NCBI RefSeq assembly: GCF_012275515.1
Contig: NZ_JAAZQL010000003.1
Span: 688,833 to 752,832, forward strand
DNA from: Novosphingobium sp. SG707
Lineage (GTDB): Bacteria; Pseudomonadota; Alphaproteobacteria; Sphingomonadales; Sphingomonadaceae
DNA: 64,000 nucleotides
Reading direction: 5' to 3'
The position numbers and the translations under genes are program-made. The notes below the pieces were generated by a model. It had not been told where the DNA came from. It saw only the letters and a list, made by a program, of their open reading frames with translations, and did not search any database. The first letter of the stretch is position 1. Each line of letters begins with the position of its first letter. This document shows, in pieces, positions 44,958-54,320 of the stretch.

Positions 44958-47506
44958 TGCCGCGACACCGTCAGTCCGACCACGCGGCCAAAAGGCGTGT
45001 AATTGGTGGAATCGTAAGGCGTCTCATAGGTGAGACCGCTGATCGGAGTCGGCTGGGCGTTGAGCGCGTTGGTCACCGATAATGCGAAGGCTGTTCCGCG
45101 CAAGGGACCGTGACCGACCTGCGGCGTATAGGTCGCCGCCAGATCCCAGGTCATCATCGCCCCGATCCGGGCAGTTCTGGCCGAGCGGATGTCATTGAGA
45201 CCACCGGTGTAATTGAGCGAGGTCGAGAGCGTCAGATCTGGTTGAACCCATATCAGCCCGCCATTGGCCCGGACATGGGGCGGATTGAACAGGGTTCCTG
45301 CCAGAGAGGTGGTCGGCTGCAGATCGCTCAGCTTCTGCGTGCTATGGAGATAGCTGCCGCGCAGATTGAAGGTCAGCGAACGGTTGCCATCGAGACTCCA
45401 TTTGTAACGGGCTGTTGCATCGACGCCGTAGATCTTCTGGCTCGAGGCATTGGTGCTGTTGTCATGAACGATGGCGACCACATCGGCCGGATTATAGGTC
45501 CGGCCCAGCGCATTGGAGAAAGCCCCGGCATTGGCCAGCACTGCTGCCTTGGCTGCATCGGAAGGATTGAGTTCGACGAGATCGGCATAGTTCAGGTTGC
45601 TAAGCGATTGTGTCAGATAGGTGATCGGGGCGACGATGCGGTCGCGGTAGAAAACCCGGAAAAAACTCACTTCGAGCTGGGCGCCTTCGAGTGCGCGCGG
45701 ATGCAGCGCTGCTGTGGCGCTCCAGGTTTCGGCGCGTTCGGGCTTGAGATCGGGATTGCCGCCGGTGAGCAGCAGGACCGCCGCCGTGGAGGGATAGCCG
45801 GTGCCCCCGGCATTGGCAGCCCCCCATGCCGTGACGCCCAGGCTGTTATATTGCTGGAAGAGTGTAGGGGCCTTGAAGGAGCGCCCCCAGCTCCCCTTGA
45901 TGTCGAGATCCGGTGAGGGAGCATAGATCAGCCCCAGCCTGGGCGTGACCACCTTGCCCACGCCGGGGTAATTGTCATAGCGCAGCGCGGCTGAGAGATT
46001 GAGGCGATCAATGCCCGTCACCCCCATGTCGGGCGAAACCAGCGGCAGGCTCAGTTCGCCGTAGGCATAATAATCTTGCTGCGAGACCGCGATGTCCTGC
46101 GCATTGCCGAGGGTACGATAGGCGTGGAAGAAATTGGTGCGCAGCCCCCCGCCCAGCGCGACCCGCGCTTCGCCGCCCGGCAAATTCAGCAGGGCACCAT
46201 CGGCCGCAAGTTCGACCGAATTGGCCTCATTGCAGTAGCAGCCATAGGTCGGATAGGTGTTGACCCCTCCTGTAAAGCTGCTGCCCCGATAATGCGATTG
46301 GTCGAGCCCGTAAGTGCCGCTCAGCGCGAACTTCCAGGCGCCGAGGCGGTATTTGAGCGATGGCGCCACGGTGAAACTGTCGCTGTCATTGGCAAAATCG
46401 CCGCCGCTTGCCAGCACATTGCCCGCATTTGTCAGCGCATAGGCCATGTAGCTCCAGCGCTTGCTGTAAAGCGCGTCGGCAGAGAATTCGAGATTGGAGG
46501 CCAGTGAGGAGTGGCCGCTCAGCACCAGCGAGTGATGCTTGAGGCTGGGATAAAGAGTCAGGCCGGGTGACCTTGTCGCGGCATAGGAGCGGTCGGAGGC
46601 ATGGATTGCGTCGCTCTCGCCATATTCATAGGCCATGATGAACCCGCCTGTTGACCATTTGCTGCCGGTGACCAGATTATATTGCTGCTGCACCCCGCCG
46701 CCATCGGTCGGAACACCGACATGGGCTGAAGTGATCAGGCCCTTCATGTCGCGCTTGAGCACGACATTGGCGACGCCTGCGACAGCATCGGAGCCGTAGA
46801 GCGCCGAGGCGCCATCGGCGACGATCTCGATGCGGTCGATCATGCCGATGGGCAGCGTGGAAATGTCAATGCTCTGGAGCGAAGCATTGTAGGAGAGGCG
46901 CTGCCCGTTGAGCAGGGTGAGCGTGGCATCGCCGCCCAGCCCGCGCAGATTGAGCCCGCTGCCCGCCCCGATATAGGAGCCGCTGCCTTGCGGCACGTTG
47001 CGGCCGATGCCGGCGCTCTGGCCGCCGTTGAAATTCTGGGGAATGTCGCGGATCGCTTCGCCCATTGAGGTCTTGTTCTGGGCGAGAAGTTCGCTCTGCG
47101 AGAGCGTGATGACCGGCGAGGTCGGCGGCGCACCGCGAATGCGCGAGCCGGTCACGATAATTCCATCGTCGCCTCCGTCGGCCTGGCCCGAACGGGCCTT
47201 GCGAATGAAGATGCTGCCCTGACGGATCTCGACCTCAAGGCCGCTGCGGGCAAGGATCGCGCGGACCGCTTCCTCGCCCGAATAGGTTCCATCCAGTGCC
47301 GGAGCGGTGAGATGGCGAACATCCGCCGGCTGGAACAGGATCTCGGTGTCGGTGGCCTTGCCGATGGCGAGCAGCGAGGAGGCCATATCCTGCCTGGGCA
47401 GGTGCAGCGTAATTTTGGTGTCATTGCCGCATTGCGCGGGCCGGCTGACGGCCATCGCCAGGACCGATGCCGCGATGAGAATGTGCGAACGCTTCAAATA
47501 CCTCAT
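44951..47506 (-). CDS. TonB-dependent receptor with STN domain
   Basis: An outer-membrane transporter and signal transducer of 851 residues. After a signal peptide (ILIAASVLAMAVSRPAQC), the STN domain (KITLHLPRQDMASSLLAIGK, residues about 30-105) can contact FecR in the periplasm. The plug domain follows (ETKTSMGEAIRDIPQNF-type region, VADGASALYGSDAVAGVANV), then a beta-barrel ending in a terminal aromatic (VVGLTVSRQW). The likely ligand is the lasso peptide of this cluster. It overlaps the isopeptidase gene by seven bases. Confidence 0.93.
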   Translation of the reverse strand: MRYLKRSHILIAASVLAMAVSRPAQCGNDTKITLHLPRQDMASSLLAIGKATDTEILFQPADVRHLTAPALDGTYSGEEAVRAILARSGLEVEIRQGSIFIRKARSGQADGGDDGIIVTGSRIRGAPPTSPVITLSQSELLAQNKTSMGEAIRDIPQNFNGGQSAGIGRNVPQGSGSYIGAGSGLNLRGLGGDATLTLLNGQRLSYNASLQSIDISTLPIGMIDRIEIVADGASALYGSDAVAGVANVVLKRDMKGLITSAHVGVPTDGGGVQQQYNLVTGSKWSTGGFIMAYEYGESDAIHASDRSYAATRSPGLTLYPSLKHHSLVLSGHSSLASNLEFSADALYSKRWSYMAYALTNAGNVLASGGDFANDSDSFTVAPSLKYRLGAWKFALSGTYGLDQSHYRGSSFTGGVNTYPTYGCYCNEANSVELAADGALLNLPGGEARVALGGGLRTNFFHAYRTLGNAQDIAVSQQDYYAYGELSLPLVSPDMGVTGIDRLNLSAALRYDNYPGVGKVVTPRLGLIYAPSPDLDIKGSWGRSFKAPTLFQQYNSLGVTAWGAANAGGTGYPSTAAVLLLTGGNPDLKPERAETWSATAALHPRALEGAQLEVSFFRVFYRDRIVAPITYLTQSLSNLNYADLVELNPSDAAKAAVLANAGAFSNALGRTYNPADVVAIVHDNSTNASSQKIYGVDATARYKWSLDGNRSLTFNLRGSYLHSTQKLSDLQPTTSLAGTLFNPPHVRANGGLIWVQPDLTLSTSLNYTGGLNDIRSARTARIGAMMTWDLAATYTPQVGHGPLRGTAFALSVTNALNAQPTPISGLTYETPYDSTNYTPFGRVVGLTVSRQW

Positions 47507-47611
47507 GAAAGCCCCCTTTGGCAGCGCGATTGGCGGGCTGCTGAAAGGGATGGATGCTCAGGAGGCGCAATTTATGAGAGGGCATGCAAAAAAATCGCAT
47601 CGCCCCTCATT

Positions 47612-48628
47612 TTATCTCCGGCGCAGGCGGTAAGCATCGGATTCTTCTGCGACGCGGAGATCAAGCAGGGCCGCAAGCTGGTCGGCAACCTGCTCTGTAT
47701 CCCTGAGGCGATAGGTGCCTGAGATATGGAGTGTCCCGATGGCCGGATCATCGAGCAGGATGGGGTTGCGGGCATAGCGATTGGTTTCGGCGACAAGATC
47801 GGCCAGGGAAACATCGTTGAATGCCTGTACGCCTTCGATCCATTGAGCCTTGCCGACCGGCGCGGGTTGCAACAAGGTCTGGCGGTCGGGACCGGCCGAG
47901 AATTGCCGGCCGGCGACCAGTGTGGTCACCGTCGGTAAGGCAACATCGCCCGATCCGCTCTCGATCTGGGTCTGGACATCGAGCGGGCCCTGCAGCGAGA
48001 TGATCGAGACCTGACGATTGCCGGAGAGAGCGACGTCGAAGATCGAGCCATTGGCCCGGATCAGCGCGGTATCGGCACGCACCGCAAATGGCCGGGACTC
48101 TGGCGCCGGGGAGAAGCGCGCGCGACCTGCCATCAGGCGCAGGCTGCGCTCGCCTTGGGTGTAGGAGGCCAGCACCACGCTGCTGGTGTCGAGCGTGAGC
48201 TTCGAACCATCCTTGAGGATGAAGCTGCGGATTTCTCCGATGCCGGTGGCATAGCGTGCTTCAAAGGCCAGCGCGTTCGTCCGTGTTTCGCTAGGAAAGG
48301 GCAGGCCCGGATAATGGCGGCTCAGGCCGTACCAGCCGGTGCTCAGCAAGATCGCGCCTACCCCGCAGGCGAGCAATGTGCGGACCAGTCCGGCAGGATG
48401 TCGCCCTGTCCTGTTGCTGATCGCTTCGCCCTTGAGCGCTTTGCCCAGATTGAAGGTTTCAGCAATGCTGTTGTAGGCGCTGCGATGCAGCGCCCCCCGC
48501 GCCAGCCAGCGATTGAAATCATCGCGGTGCGTATGTGCGTCAGGTCCGCGCATGATCGCGAACCAGTTGGCCGCCTCCTCACGCAACTGGTTGCGTGGAA
48601 CCGGCATCGGGCTGATCTCTTCGTTCAT
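47612..48628 (-). CDS. FecR-type anti-sigma regulator
   Basis: A 338-residue inner-membrane protein. The cytoplasmic N-terminus (REEAANWFAIMRG, FNRWLARGALHRSAYNSI) is the sigma-binding DUF4880-type region. One membrane helix lies near residues 88-105 (LLACGVGAILLSTGWYGL). The periplasmic FecR domain (ATGIGEIRSFILKDGSKLTL) is followed by a C-terminal STN-like domain (DVSLADLVAETNRYARNP). It overlaps the sigma gene by four bases and relays receptor occupancy to it. Confidence 0.93.
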   Translation of the reverse strand: MNEEISPMPVPRNQLREEAANWFAIMRGPDAHTHRDDFNRWLARGALHRSAYNSIAETFNLGKALKGEAISNRTGRHPAGLVRTLLACGVGAILLSTGWYGLSRHYPGLPFPSETRTNALAFEARYATGIGEIRSFILKDGSKLTLDTSSVVLASYTQGERSLRLMAGRARFSPAPESRPFAVRADTALIRANGSIFDVALSGNRQVSIISLQGPLDVQTQIESGSGDVALPTVTTLVAGRQFSAGPDRQTLLQPAPVGKAQWIEGVQAFNDVSLADLVAETNRYARNPILLDDPAIGTLHISGTYRLRDTEQVADQLAALLDLRVAEESDAYRLRRR

Positions 48629-49233
48629 TCCTGCCCCAGAACAGCGTCAATATGTGCCAGCGCGCGCGCCATGTGATATTGCACCGTTGGAATGCTGATC
48701 CCGAGGCGCTGTCCGATCTCGCTATAGGCAAGCTCATCGATCCGGTGAAGCAGAAAGACTTCTCTTGTTTTTGCAGGCAGTTCGTCGAGCGCCCGGCGGT
48801 AGGCTCTGAGCATGTCGTCATACTCCAGCCGGTGGCTCTGCTCAGGGGGACACGAGGGTTCGAGATCCGCCGACAGGGGCACGTCGGGAAGGCATGGCTG
48901 CCGCCGCAGGCGGCGGCTCCGCTCGAAGAGGAGATGCCGGGCGATCCGCCGCAGATAACGGTGGGGCTGGAGGATGGGCTGGGCCGACATGCTGCGCACA
49001 AGCCGTGCAAAGGCCTCATGGACGTAATCGGAGGCTTCATCATGAACCCGATCATGCCGCCGATCATGGCCATGCCCGCGCAGATAGCGCCCGAAATAGC
49101 GGGATAGGTTGCCTGCTTCGATGCGATACAGCATCTCGATAACCTGAGGCACGGGATCCTCGCCCGGCTCGGTTCCGGTGGGCAAGGGTTCCGGAACGGA
49201 ATCGGGTCCGCGCGCTGTGGGCGGCATCGCCAT
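48625..49233 (-). CDS. ECF sigma factor, FecI-like
   Basis: An RNA polymerase sigma factor of about 202 residues. Region 2 is EASDYVHEAFARLVRSM with HRYLRRIARHLLFERSRRLR, and region 4 is LDELPAKTREVFLLHRIDEL with GQRLGISIPTVQYHMARAL. The ATG at 49233 gives the simpler N-terminus; an ATG at 49251 is in frame. It heads the sigma-FecR-receptor-isopeptidase row, which it probably activates when the receptor binds ligand. The 290 bases upstream (49252-49541) have no gene and probably hold its promoter. Confidence 0.93.
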   Translation of the reverse strand: MAMPPTARGPDSVPEPLPTGTEPGEDPVPQVIEMLYRIEAGNLSRYFGRYLRGHGHDRRHDRVHDEASDYVHEAFARLVRSMSAQPILQPHRYLRRIARHLLFERSRRLRRQPCLPDVPLSADLEPSCPPEQSHRLEYDDMLRAYRRALDELPAKTREVFLLHRIDELAYSEIGQRLGISIPTVQYHMARALAHIDAVLGQE

Positions 49234-49541
49234 AAGGACACTTCCTCGCAATGCGGCAGCAACCGCCCGCCAGAAGCAGCAGGGCAGTCAATCGCAGAGG
49301 TGTGCCTTCATCTTGGCCGCCCGACCCGCATGTCGAGCGTGGTAATACCTGACAATGTAACCCGCAGGCGGCTGCCAGCGTTCCGGCCTGCTTGACCTGA
49401 CTATGATGCGCCGCGTGGCCGCGCGCAATGACCTATATTGCGTAGAGGCTGCCTGTATGGCGTCGAGAGTTCCGCCGATCCCGCCCGATATCGCGCATCA
49501 CCGGCCGCTGCTTTCCAACGGCCAGGCAACAAGCCGCGGCG

Positions 49542-52500
49542 CTAACCGAGCAAAAAGGCGATGTCCTCGTCATTGAGCGCGCCGCCGGCACCTCCCGCCT
49601 CTTCGCTCCACAACAGGTCGGCCAGGTTCTGCTTTCTCTCCTGCAATGCGAGGATCTTCTCTTCGATCGTGCCCGTCGCGATCAGACGGTGCACGAAGAC
49701 CGGCTTCGTCTGGCCGATGCGATGAGCCCGATCGACGGCCTGCGCTTCGACGGCGGGATTCCACCAGGGATCATAAAGGATCACCGTGTCGGCGGCGGTC
49801 AGGTTGATGCCCGCGCCGCCCGCCTTCAGACTTACAAGAATCAGCGCGACCTCGCCGTTCTGGAAGCGCCTGACCGGACGGGCGCGGTCGCGCGTGGTCC
49901 CGCGCAGCTGCTCATGATCGAAGCCTGCAGCTGATAGGTCACCCGAAATTCGGTCGAGCATCGCGGTAAACTGGCTGAAGATGATCACCCGTCGTCCCTC
50001 GCTGATCAGTTCCGGGATCATTTCGAGCAGGCGGGCACGTTTGACCGAGGCGATCCCTTTGCCCGCATCGCCGGGAAGCAGTTCCGGATCGCAGCAGATC
50101 TGGCGCAGTTTAAGCATGGCATCGAGGACGATGATCTGCGCGCGCATCAGCCCGACGCGGGCGATCTCATCGCGCACGCGGGTCTGCATCAGCAGGCGCT
50201 GGCTTTCGTAAAGCCGGGCCTGCGCCTCGGTGAGTTCGATACGTTCGGGGATCAGCGTTTTGGCCGGGAGTTCGGCAGTGACCTGATCCTTTGTCCGGCG
50301 CAGCAGAAACGGGCGCAGGCGGCGGGCGAGAGCAGCTTTTGCCGGTATGTCGCCATGCTTCTCGATCGGTGTGCGATACGTCTTGCGGAAGGCCTCGAAG
50401 CTGCCGAGCAGCCCCGGATTGGTCAGCGTTGCCAGCGCCCAGATGTCGTTGAGACGGTTTTCCAGCGGGGTGCCGGTAAGCGCAATCGTCTGATCCGTGT
50501 GCAAGGCGGCGGCGGCCTTGAACCCGGCCGTGGCCGGGTTTTTGAGGACATGAGCCTCATCCAGCACTGCTACGGCCCATTCCTGCGCGGTCAAAATATC
50601 TTTGTCACGACTGAGCAGCGGATAGCTGGTCAGAATGATATCGGCCTCGGCCATGGCGCCGGCACCGTCGCGGCGATTTTGCCCATGCCACAGATGGCAG
50701 CTGAGATGAGGCGCAAAGCGGGCAATTTCGGCCTGCCAGTTGGGGAGGACCGAGGTTGGAGCAACAATCAGCGATGGCCTCTTGCCGGTCTGAAGCAGGT
50801 GAGCGATGGCCTGCAGGGTTTTGCCCAGCCCCATATCGTCGGCAAGGATGCCGCCAAGACCGGCGGAATGAAGCGCCTGAAGCCATCCGGCACCGGCTCG
50901 CTGATAGGGCCGCAACTGCGCCTGCAAGGTTTCAGGTGGACGATAATCGGCGTGCGCGGGATCATGCAGTGCTGCTGCGAGGCTGCGCAAAGCATCGGCG
51001 CTCGTCCAGATCACGCCATCGCCTGCCAGATCATGGACCAGACCGGCATCATAGCGGTTGAAGCGCAACGTCGTGGCGGTGCTGTCGGCAAGCGCGAGGC
51101 GCAGCAGCGAGGCGAGCAGCGGGCGCAGCGGGCCCAGCGCAACCGTGGTGAAATGCAGCTTGTCTATGGGGATCGCGATCTGGTGATCGTCGGCAAGGGC
51201 AAGGAGATCTTCGCCGCCTTGGGCCAGCCACTGCCGCAAGGCCGGAAGGATGTCGATCCTTGTGTCGCCGACCAGAGCGGGCAGTTCGAGATCGAACCAG
51301 TCGATCGCCGCGCCCGGTTCATCGGAGGCCGGCGGAGGTGCAGGGGTCAGGGCAAGGCCAAGATCGGCAGGGCCCAAAGGCGCAGGAATATGCGGCCAGT
51401 CAGCGCCATATTCTATCAGCCAGCCTTCCGCCTCCAGCGTCCGGACGGCATTGGCGATGAACGCCGGGTAATCGCCGACCTCTTTGCTGAGCGAATGGTC
51501 CCAGCCCTGATGCGGCCTGAGTCGCACATCCCCGAACAGCGAGAGCGGGATCAGCGACAGATCGGCAAGACAGTCGGCGGCGGCCTGTTCGGCGATGAGG
51601 TCACGGATCAGGCGGAGGGGACCCTCTGCTCCTTGAATGATCACATCCTGCGTGGCGGCAGGAGCCTGTACCCGATGGCCATCATAGTCGAAAGCCAGAC
51701 GCGTCATCTTGCAGGGCGCTGCGCGCCAGCTCTCGCGATGCCAGTAGCGCTGCGTATCGCGAAGATCGAGCTTCTCGACGAGAAAACGCAGAACGGGGCG
51801 CGGCGCGACGGCAATATCCTGTGCGGTGTGGAAGCTGGGCGCGGGGATGGCATCGCCTGCCAGTTCACCCCACCGCGCTGCAATCTGGGGGATGTCGGCA
51901 GGCGTGATCGGCGGCATGGCGAGCAGGCGGCCAGCGCGGTCCGGGGATATGCCTGTGTCCATCAGGTTTATGGTCGCGGTGGCCTCGTCAATGGCCAGCG
52001 GCGGATCGCCGGCAACGACTTCAACCCTTGCGGGCAGGCCGACGAGGTCAAGACAGCGACTGCCGTCGGCGAGCAGGCGCCAGACGAATTCCGCTTTCAT
52101 ATTGTCAGGGCCAATGTTCAGCGTCTGGCCTCCGGGTGCTTTCCAATGCAGCAGGCCAAGGCTGGCCGCCTCGCACAGCCATTGCCAGCCATGGCGACCG
52201 CGCGGCATCCTGTCGCCGGTAAAGTCTCCACCTAGTGCTTCGGGTGCCATGCGGGCGAGCAGACGCAGGGCCGGCAACGGGATCTGCAGGCGATTCTGCT
52301 GGATTTCCCAAAGATGGATGGGCCTCCATTCACCGGCGCGGCCTTGCTGGCGAAAGGGTCGGATCTGCAGCAGACAGCGGGCAGGCGTGTCGTGAGGCTG
52401 CCCCTTGGTACGCTTTGGCTTTTTAAAGGCCGGTTTGGGTTCGAGCACAAAACAGACAGGTTCGAAACGCAATCGCTCAACCAGGACATCCGTATCGATC

Positions 52501-52919
52501 TGCGCCAGCCATTGGCCCACAGCGCCCGATGCAGCAATGCCTGCAGGCGGGGCTACATCAATGCGCAGGCGCGGCTTCGTCGGTGCGGCTTCCCGCATGG
52601 CAAAGGCGACTGCAGCGGCATGTTTGCAGCCATAGCCGACGGGGCAGGTACATTCGGTCTCGATGTCGATATCGTACTCGGACAGGACCAGCGATGTGAA
52701 ATAATAGTTGTCCCCGCCTCCCCGAACGATCGCGGTGATAAGGCCCATTTCCTCATCATAATCGAGACCGGTAACCCGTCCCTGCCGGGCATAGTCAAGA
52801 CCGGCCCGCATCATGGCGGCCGTCTGGACCATATCATCGATCTGTTCGTCGGTGATTTCCGGGAAGGGGCTGGGCATATCAGGCTGGCTCCGCTGAATTA
52901 CGGGGCCTTGCATAAGCAC
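49542..52919 (-). CDS. SWIM/SNF2-family helicase-like ATPase
   Basis: A 1125-residue DNA-remodelling ATPase. The N-terminus holds a SWIM zinc finger (CTCPVGYGCKHAAA near residue 95). The SNF2 core has motif I DDMGLGKTLQAIAH near 696, motif II VLDEAHVLKNP near 788, and motif VI QAVDRAHRIGQTK near 1061. It resembles the bacterial HepA/RapA-like group that acts on nucleic acids or stalled transcription complexes. It may start at MPSPFPEITDE (residue 15) rather than the first Met. It stands alone. A large open frame on the opposite strand is its shadow. Confidence 0.93.
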   Translation of the reverse strand: MLMQGPVIQRSQPDMPSPFPEITDEQIDDMVQTAAMMRAGLDYARQGRVTGLDYDEEMGLITAIVRGGGDNYYFTSLVLSEYDIDIETECTCPVGYGCKHAAAVAFAMREAAPTKPRLRIDVAPPAGIAASGAVGQWLAQIDTDVLVERLRFEPVCFVLEPKPAFKKPKRTKGQPHDTPARCLLQIRPFRQQGRAGEWRPIHLWEIQQNRLQIPLPALRLLARMAPEALGGDFTGDRMPRGRHGWQWLCEAASLGLLHWKAPGGQTLNIGPDNMKAEFVWRLLADGSRCLDLVGLPARVEVVAGDPPLAIDEATATINLMDTGISPDRAGRLLAMPPITPADIPQIAARWGELAGDAIPAPSFHTAQDIAVAPRPVLRFLVEKLDLRDTQRYWHRESWRAAPCKMTRLAFDYDGHRVQAPAATQDVIIQGAEGPLRLIRDLIAEQAAADCLADLSLIPLSLFGDVRLRPHQGWDHSLSKEVGDYPAFIANAVRTLEAEGWLIEYGADWPHIPAPLGPADLGLALTPAPPPASDEPGAAIDWFDLELPALVGDTRIDILPALRQWLAQGGEDLLALADDHQIAIPIDKLHFTTVALGPLRPLLASLLRLALADSTATTLRFNRYDAGLVHDLAGDGVIWTSADALRSLAAALHDPAHADYRPPETLQAQLRPYQRAGAGWLQALHSAGLGGILADDMGLGKTLQAIAHLLQTGKRPSLIVAPTSVLPNWQAEIARFAPHLSCHLWHGQNRRDGAGAMAEADIILTSYPLLSRDKDILTAQEWAVAVLDEAHVLKNPATAGFKAAAALHTDQTIALTGTPLENRLNDIWALATLTNPGLLGSFEAFRKTYRTPIEKHGDIPAKAALARRLRPFLLRRTKDQVTAELPAKTLIPERIELTEAQARLYESQRLLMQTRVRDEIARVGLMRAQIIVLDAMLKLRQICCDPELLPGDAGKGIASVKRARLLEMIPELISEGRRVIIFSQFTAMLDRISGDLSAAGFDHEQLRGTTRDRARPVRRFQNGEVALILVSLKAGGAGINLTAADTVILYDPWWNPAVEAQAVDRAHRIGQTKPVFVHRLIATGTIEEKILALQERKQNLADLLWSEEAGGAGGALNDEDIAFLLG

Positions 52920-52965
52920 TTTGGATGCGTGTGGCCATTATGCCGGGTGATGGTTCGGGGGAAAC

Positions 52966-53878
52966 CTATTGTCTTTGCGCCGCTGCTTCCAGTTCTGCCA
53001 GACGCTCGCTGCAGATGGTGTGGACGATGCGGCCCGGTTTCTCGGCGCGTTCGCCCAGTCAGGTCAGTTCTTCGGCATCGATCCTGTAATCCTTGGAATA
53101 GCGGGCCTTGACGTAAGCGTCCTTCAGCTTCTCGAACAGCGCGCGGTCCTTGCGCGTTTCGCGGGACCAGGGATCGACGAGCCGAAGGTCAATCCGTTCG
53201 GCCCGGGTGCGCAGGAAAGCGATATTGTGATTATGGGGTGAGTAGGCCGCACAAACGAGCATCAGGCAGTTGTACAATCTTTCAGCAGCTTGATGCAGTA
53301 TGAATGCTGCATCTTTCAGCCAGTCACGCTGCAGATCGTCTTTAAAATTGATGTGAGCCCGCATCGCGCTGGGAGACCACTCCTCAAAATACTCCCGCCA
53401 GTTCGAGATTGGCCTGCGGGGTCTTGGGCAGAAGTCCATGCCGTTCGCGATCATCGCAGCTGTAAAGGGCAGTCCCGTCCCGGGCGATGTCCATGAAGAC
53501 GAACCGGCGATGGGCGAGGCCGTCGTTCACTTCCTGCAGCGAATGGACGATGAAATTGACAGGGGTGCGCAGGCGTCCGGCTAGCTTCTCCTCGATCAGC
53601 CTTTCGTCAGCCCTGACCCGGTGCGCGGCGCGGTCGGCCAGATCCTTGTTGCTGACGACCACCAGCAGATCGAAATCGGGAACATAGCCCTTGGCGGTAT
53701 GGGGTTCATCGACCCAGCAGCCGCGCACCATGGCTGCCGTAGAGGATCGCCTTGACGATGCTGCCCTGCCGCTTGCTGCTTCGCTGTGGGCAGCCCCGAA
53801 TTCATCGAGCAGCAGTTGCACCGCGCGGTCAAGTTCGCGCTACTTATGGGCCGGAAGATGGCCGAGATCGGTGCGCAC
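52966..53878 (-). pseudogene. Nucleotidyltransferase-HEPN protein, broken
   Basis: The intact protein would have an N-terminal nucleotidyltransferase domain and a C-terminal HEPN domain, as in MNT-HEPN toxin-antitoxin relatives. A GTG at 53878 begins a frame TDLGHLPAHK that hits TAG, then continues RELDRAVQLLLDEFG and AILYGS. A frame change follows to DEPHTAKGYVPDFDLLVVV, another near 53400 to REYFEEWSPSAM, and then the HEPN part DWLKDAAFILHQAAERLYNC. A stop (TGA where the family has Trp) interrupts AEELT before the end. Two frameshifts and two stops make it inactive. Confidence 0.8.
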
Positions 53879-53918
53879 CAGGCACCCTTGCGGGATGGAG
53901 CGACACCGTCAAGCATCT

Positions 53919-54320
53919 CTATTGCACCACTTCTATCGCTATGCCGATATCAAGATCGGCCCATGCCCGATCAGTGGTGAGGGCGACGGCCCTGCTGGTC
54001 CATGCCAGGGCAAGACAGCAAAGGTCGCCCAGCGAAAGTCCGGAGGCGCGGGTCAGCGGTCGCAGCGCGCCGGCGATATTGGCTTGCGCTCGGTCCATGG
54101 GCACGATCTCTATATCCAGCTGGCCCAGCATGGTCTGCGCGTTTTCCGGCTTTATGCCCCGATCGACAAGCGCAACCAGCACCTCCTGGTAATTGACCGC
54201 GCAGATCCGCGCAAGATCAAGACGGGCCTCGACCTTCTCGGCGCCGGCTTCGTCGAACAACAGGCATAGCAAGGCCGACGCATCGAGCACATGGTGAAGG
54301 GGTGGGGCTCTATCCGCCAT
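53919..54320 (-). CDS. PIN-domain toxin (VapC-like)
   Basis: A 133-residue ribonuclease-type toxin with all four acidic positions visible: Asp in HHVLDASALLCLLF, Glu in VNYQEVLVAL, Asp in GLSLGDLCCLALA, and Asp in LTTDRAWADL. The ATG at 54320 overlaps the partner stop by 11 bases. It looks intact. Its partner is not a plain antitoxin but a winged-helix/AbrB fusion. It lies next to the broken MNT-HEPN gene. Confidence 0.88.
   Translation of the reverse strand: MADRAPPLHHVLDASALLCLLFDEAGAEKVEARLDLARICAVNYQEVLVALVDRGIKPENAQTMLGQLDIEIVPMDRAQANIAGALRPLTRASGLSLGDLCCLALAWTSRAVALTTDRAWADLDIGIAIEVVQ

Noticed and set aside
50355..52235. 626-codon open frame on the plus strand
   Set aside because: It is wholly antisense to the SWIM/SNF2 helicase gene, and its translation has no domain or signal I recognise. 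Long antisense frames are common in GC-rich DNA.
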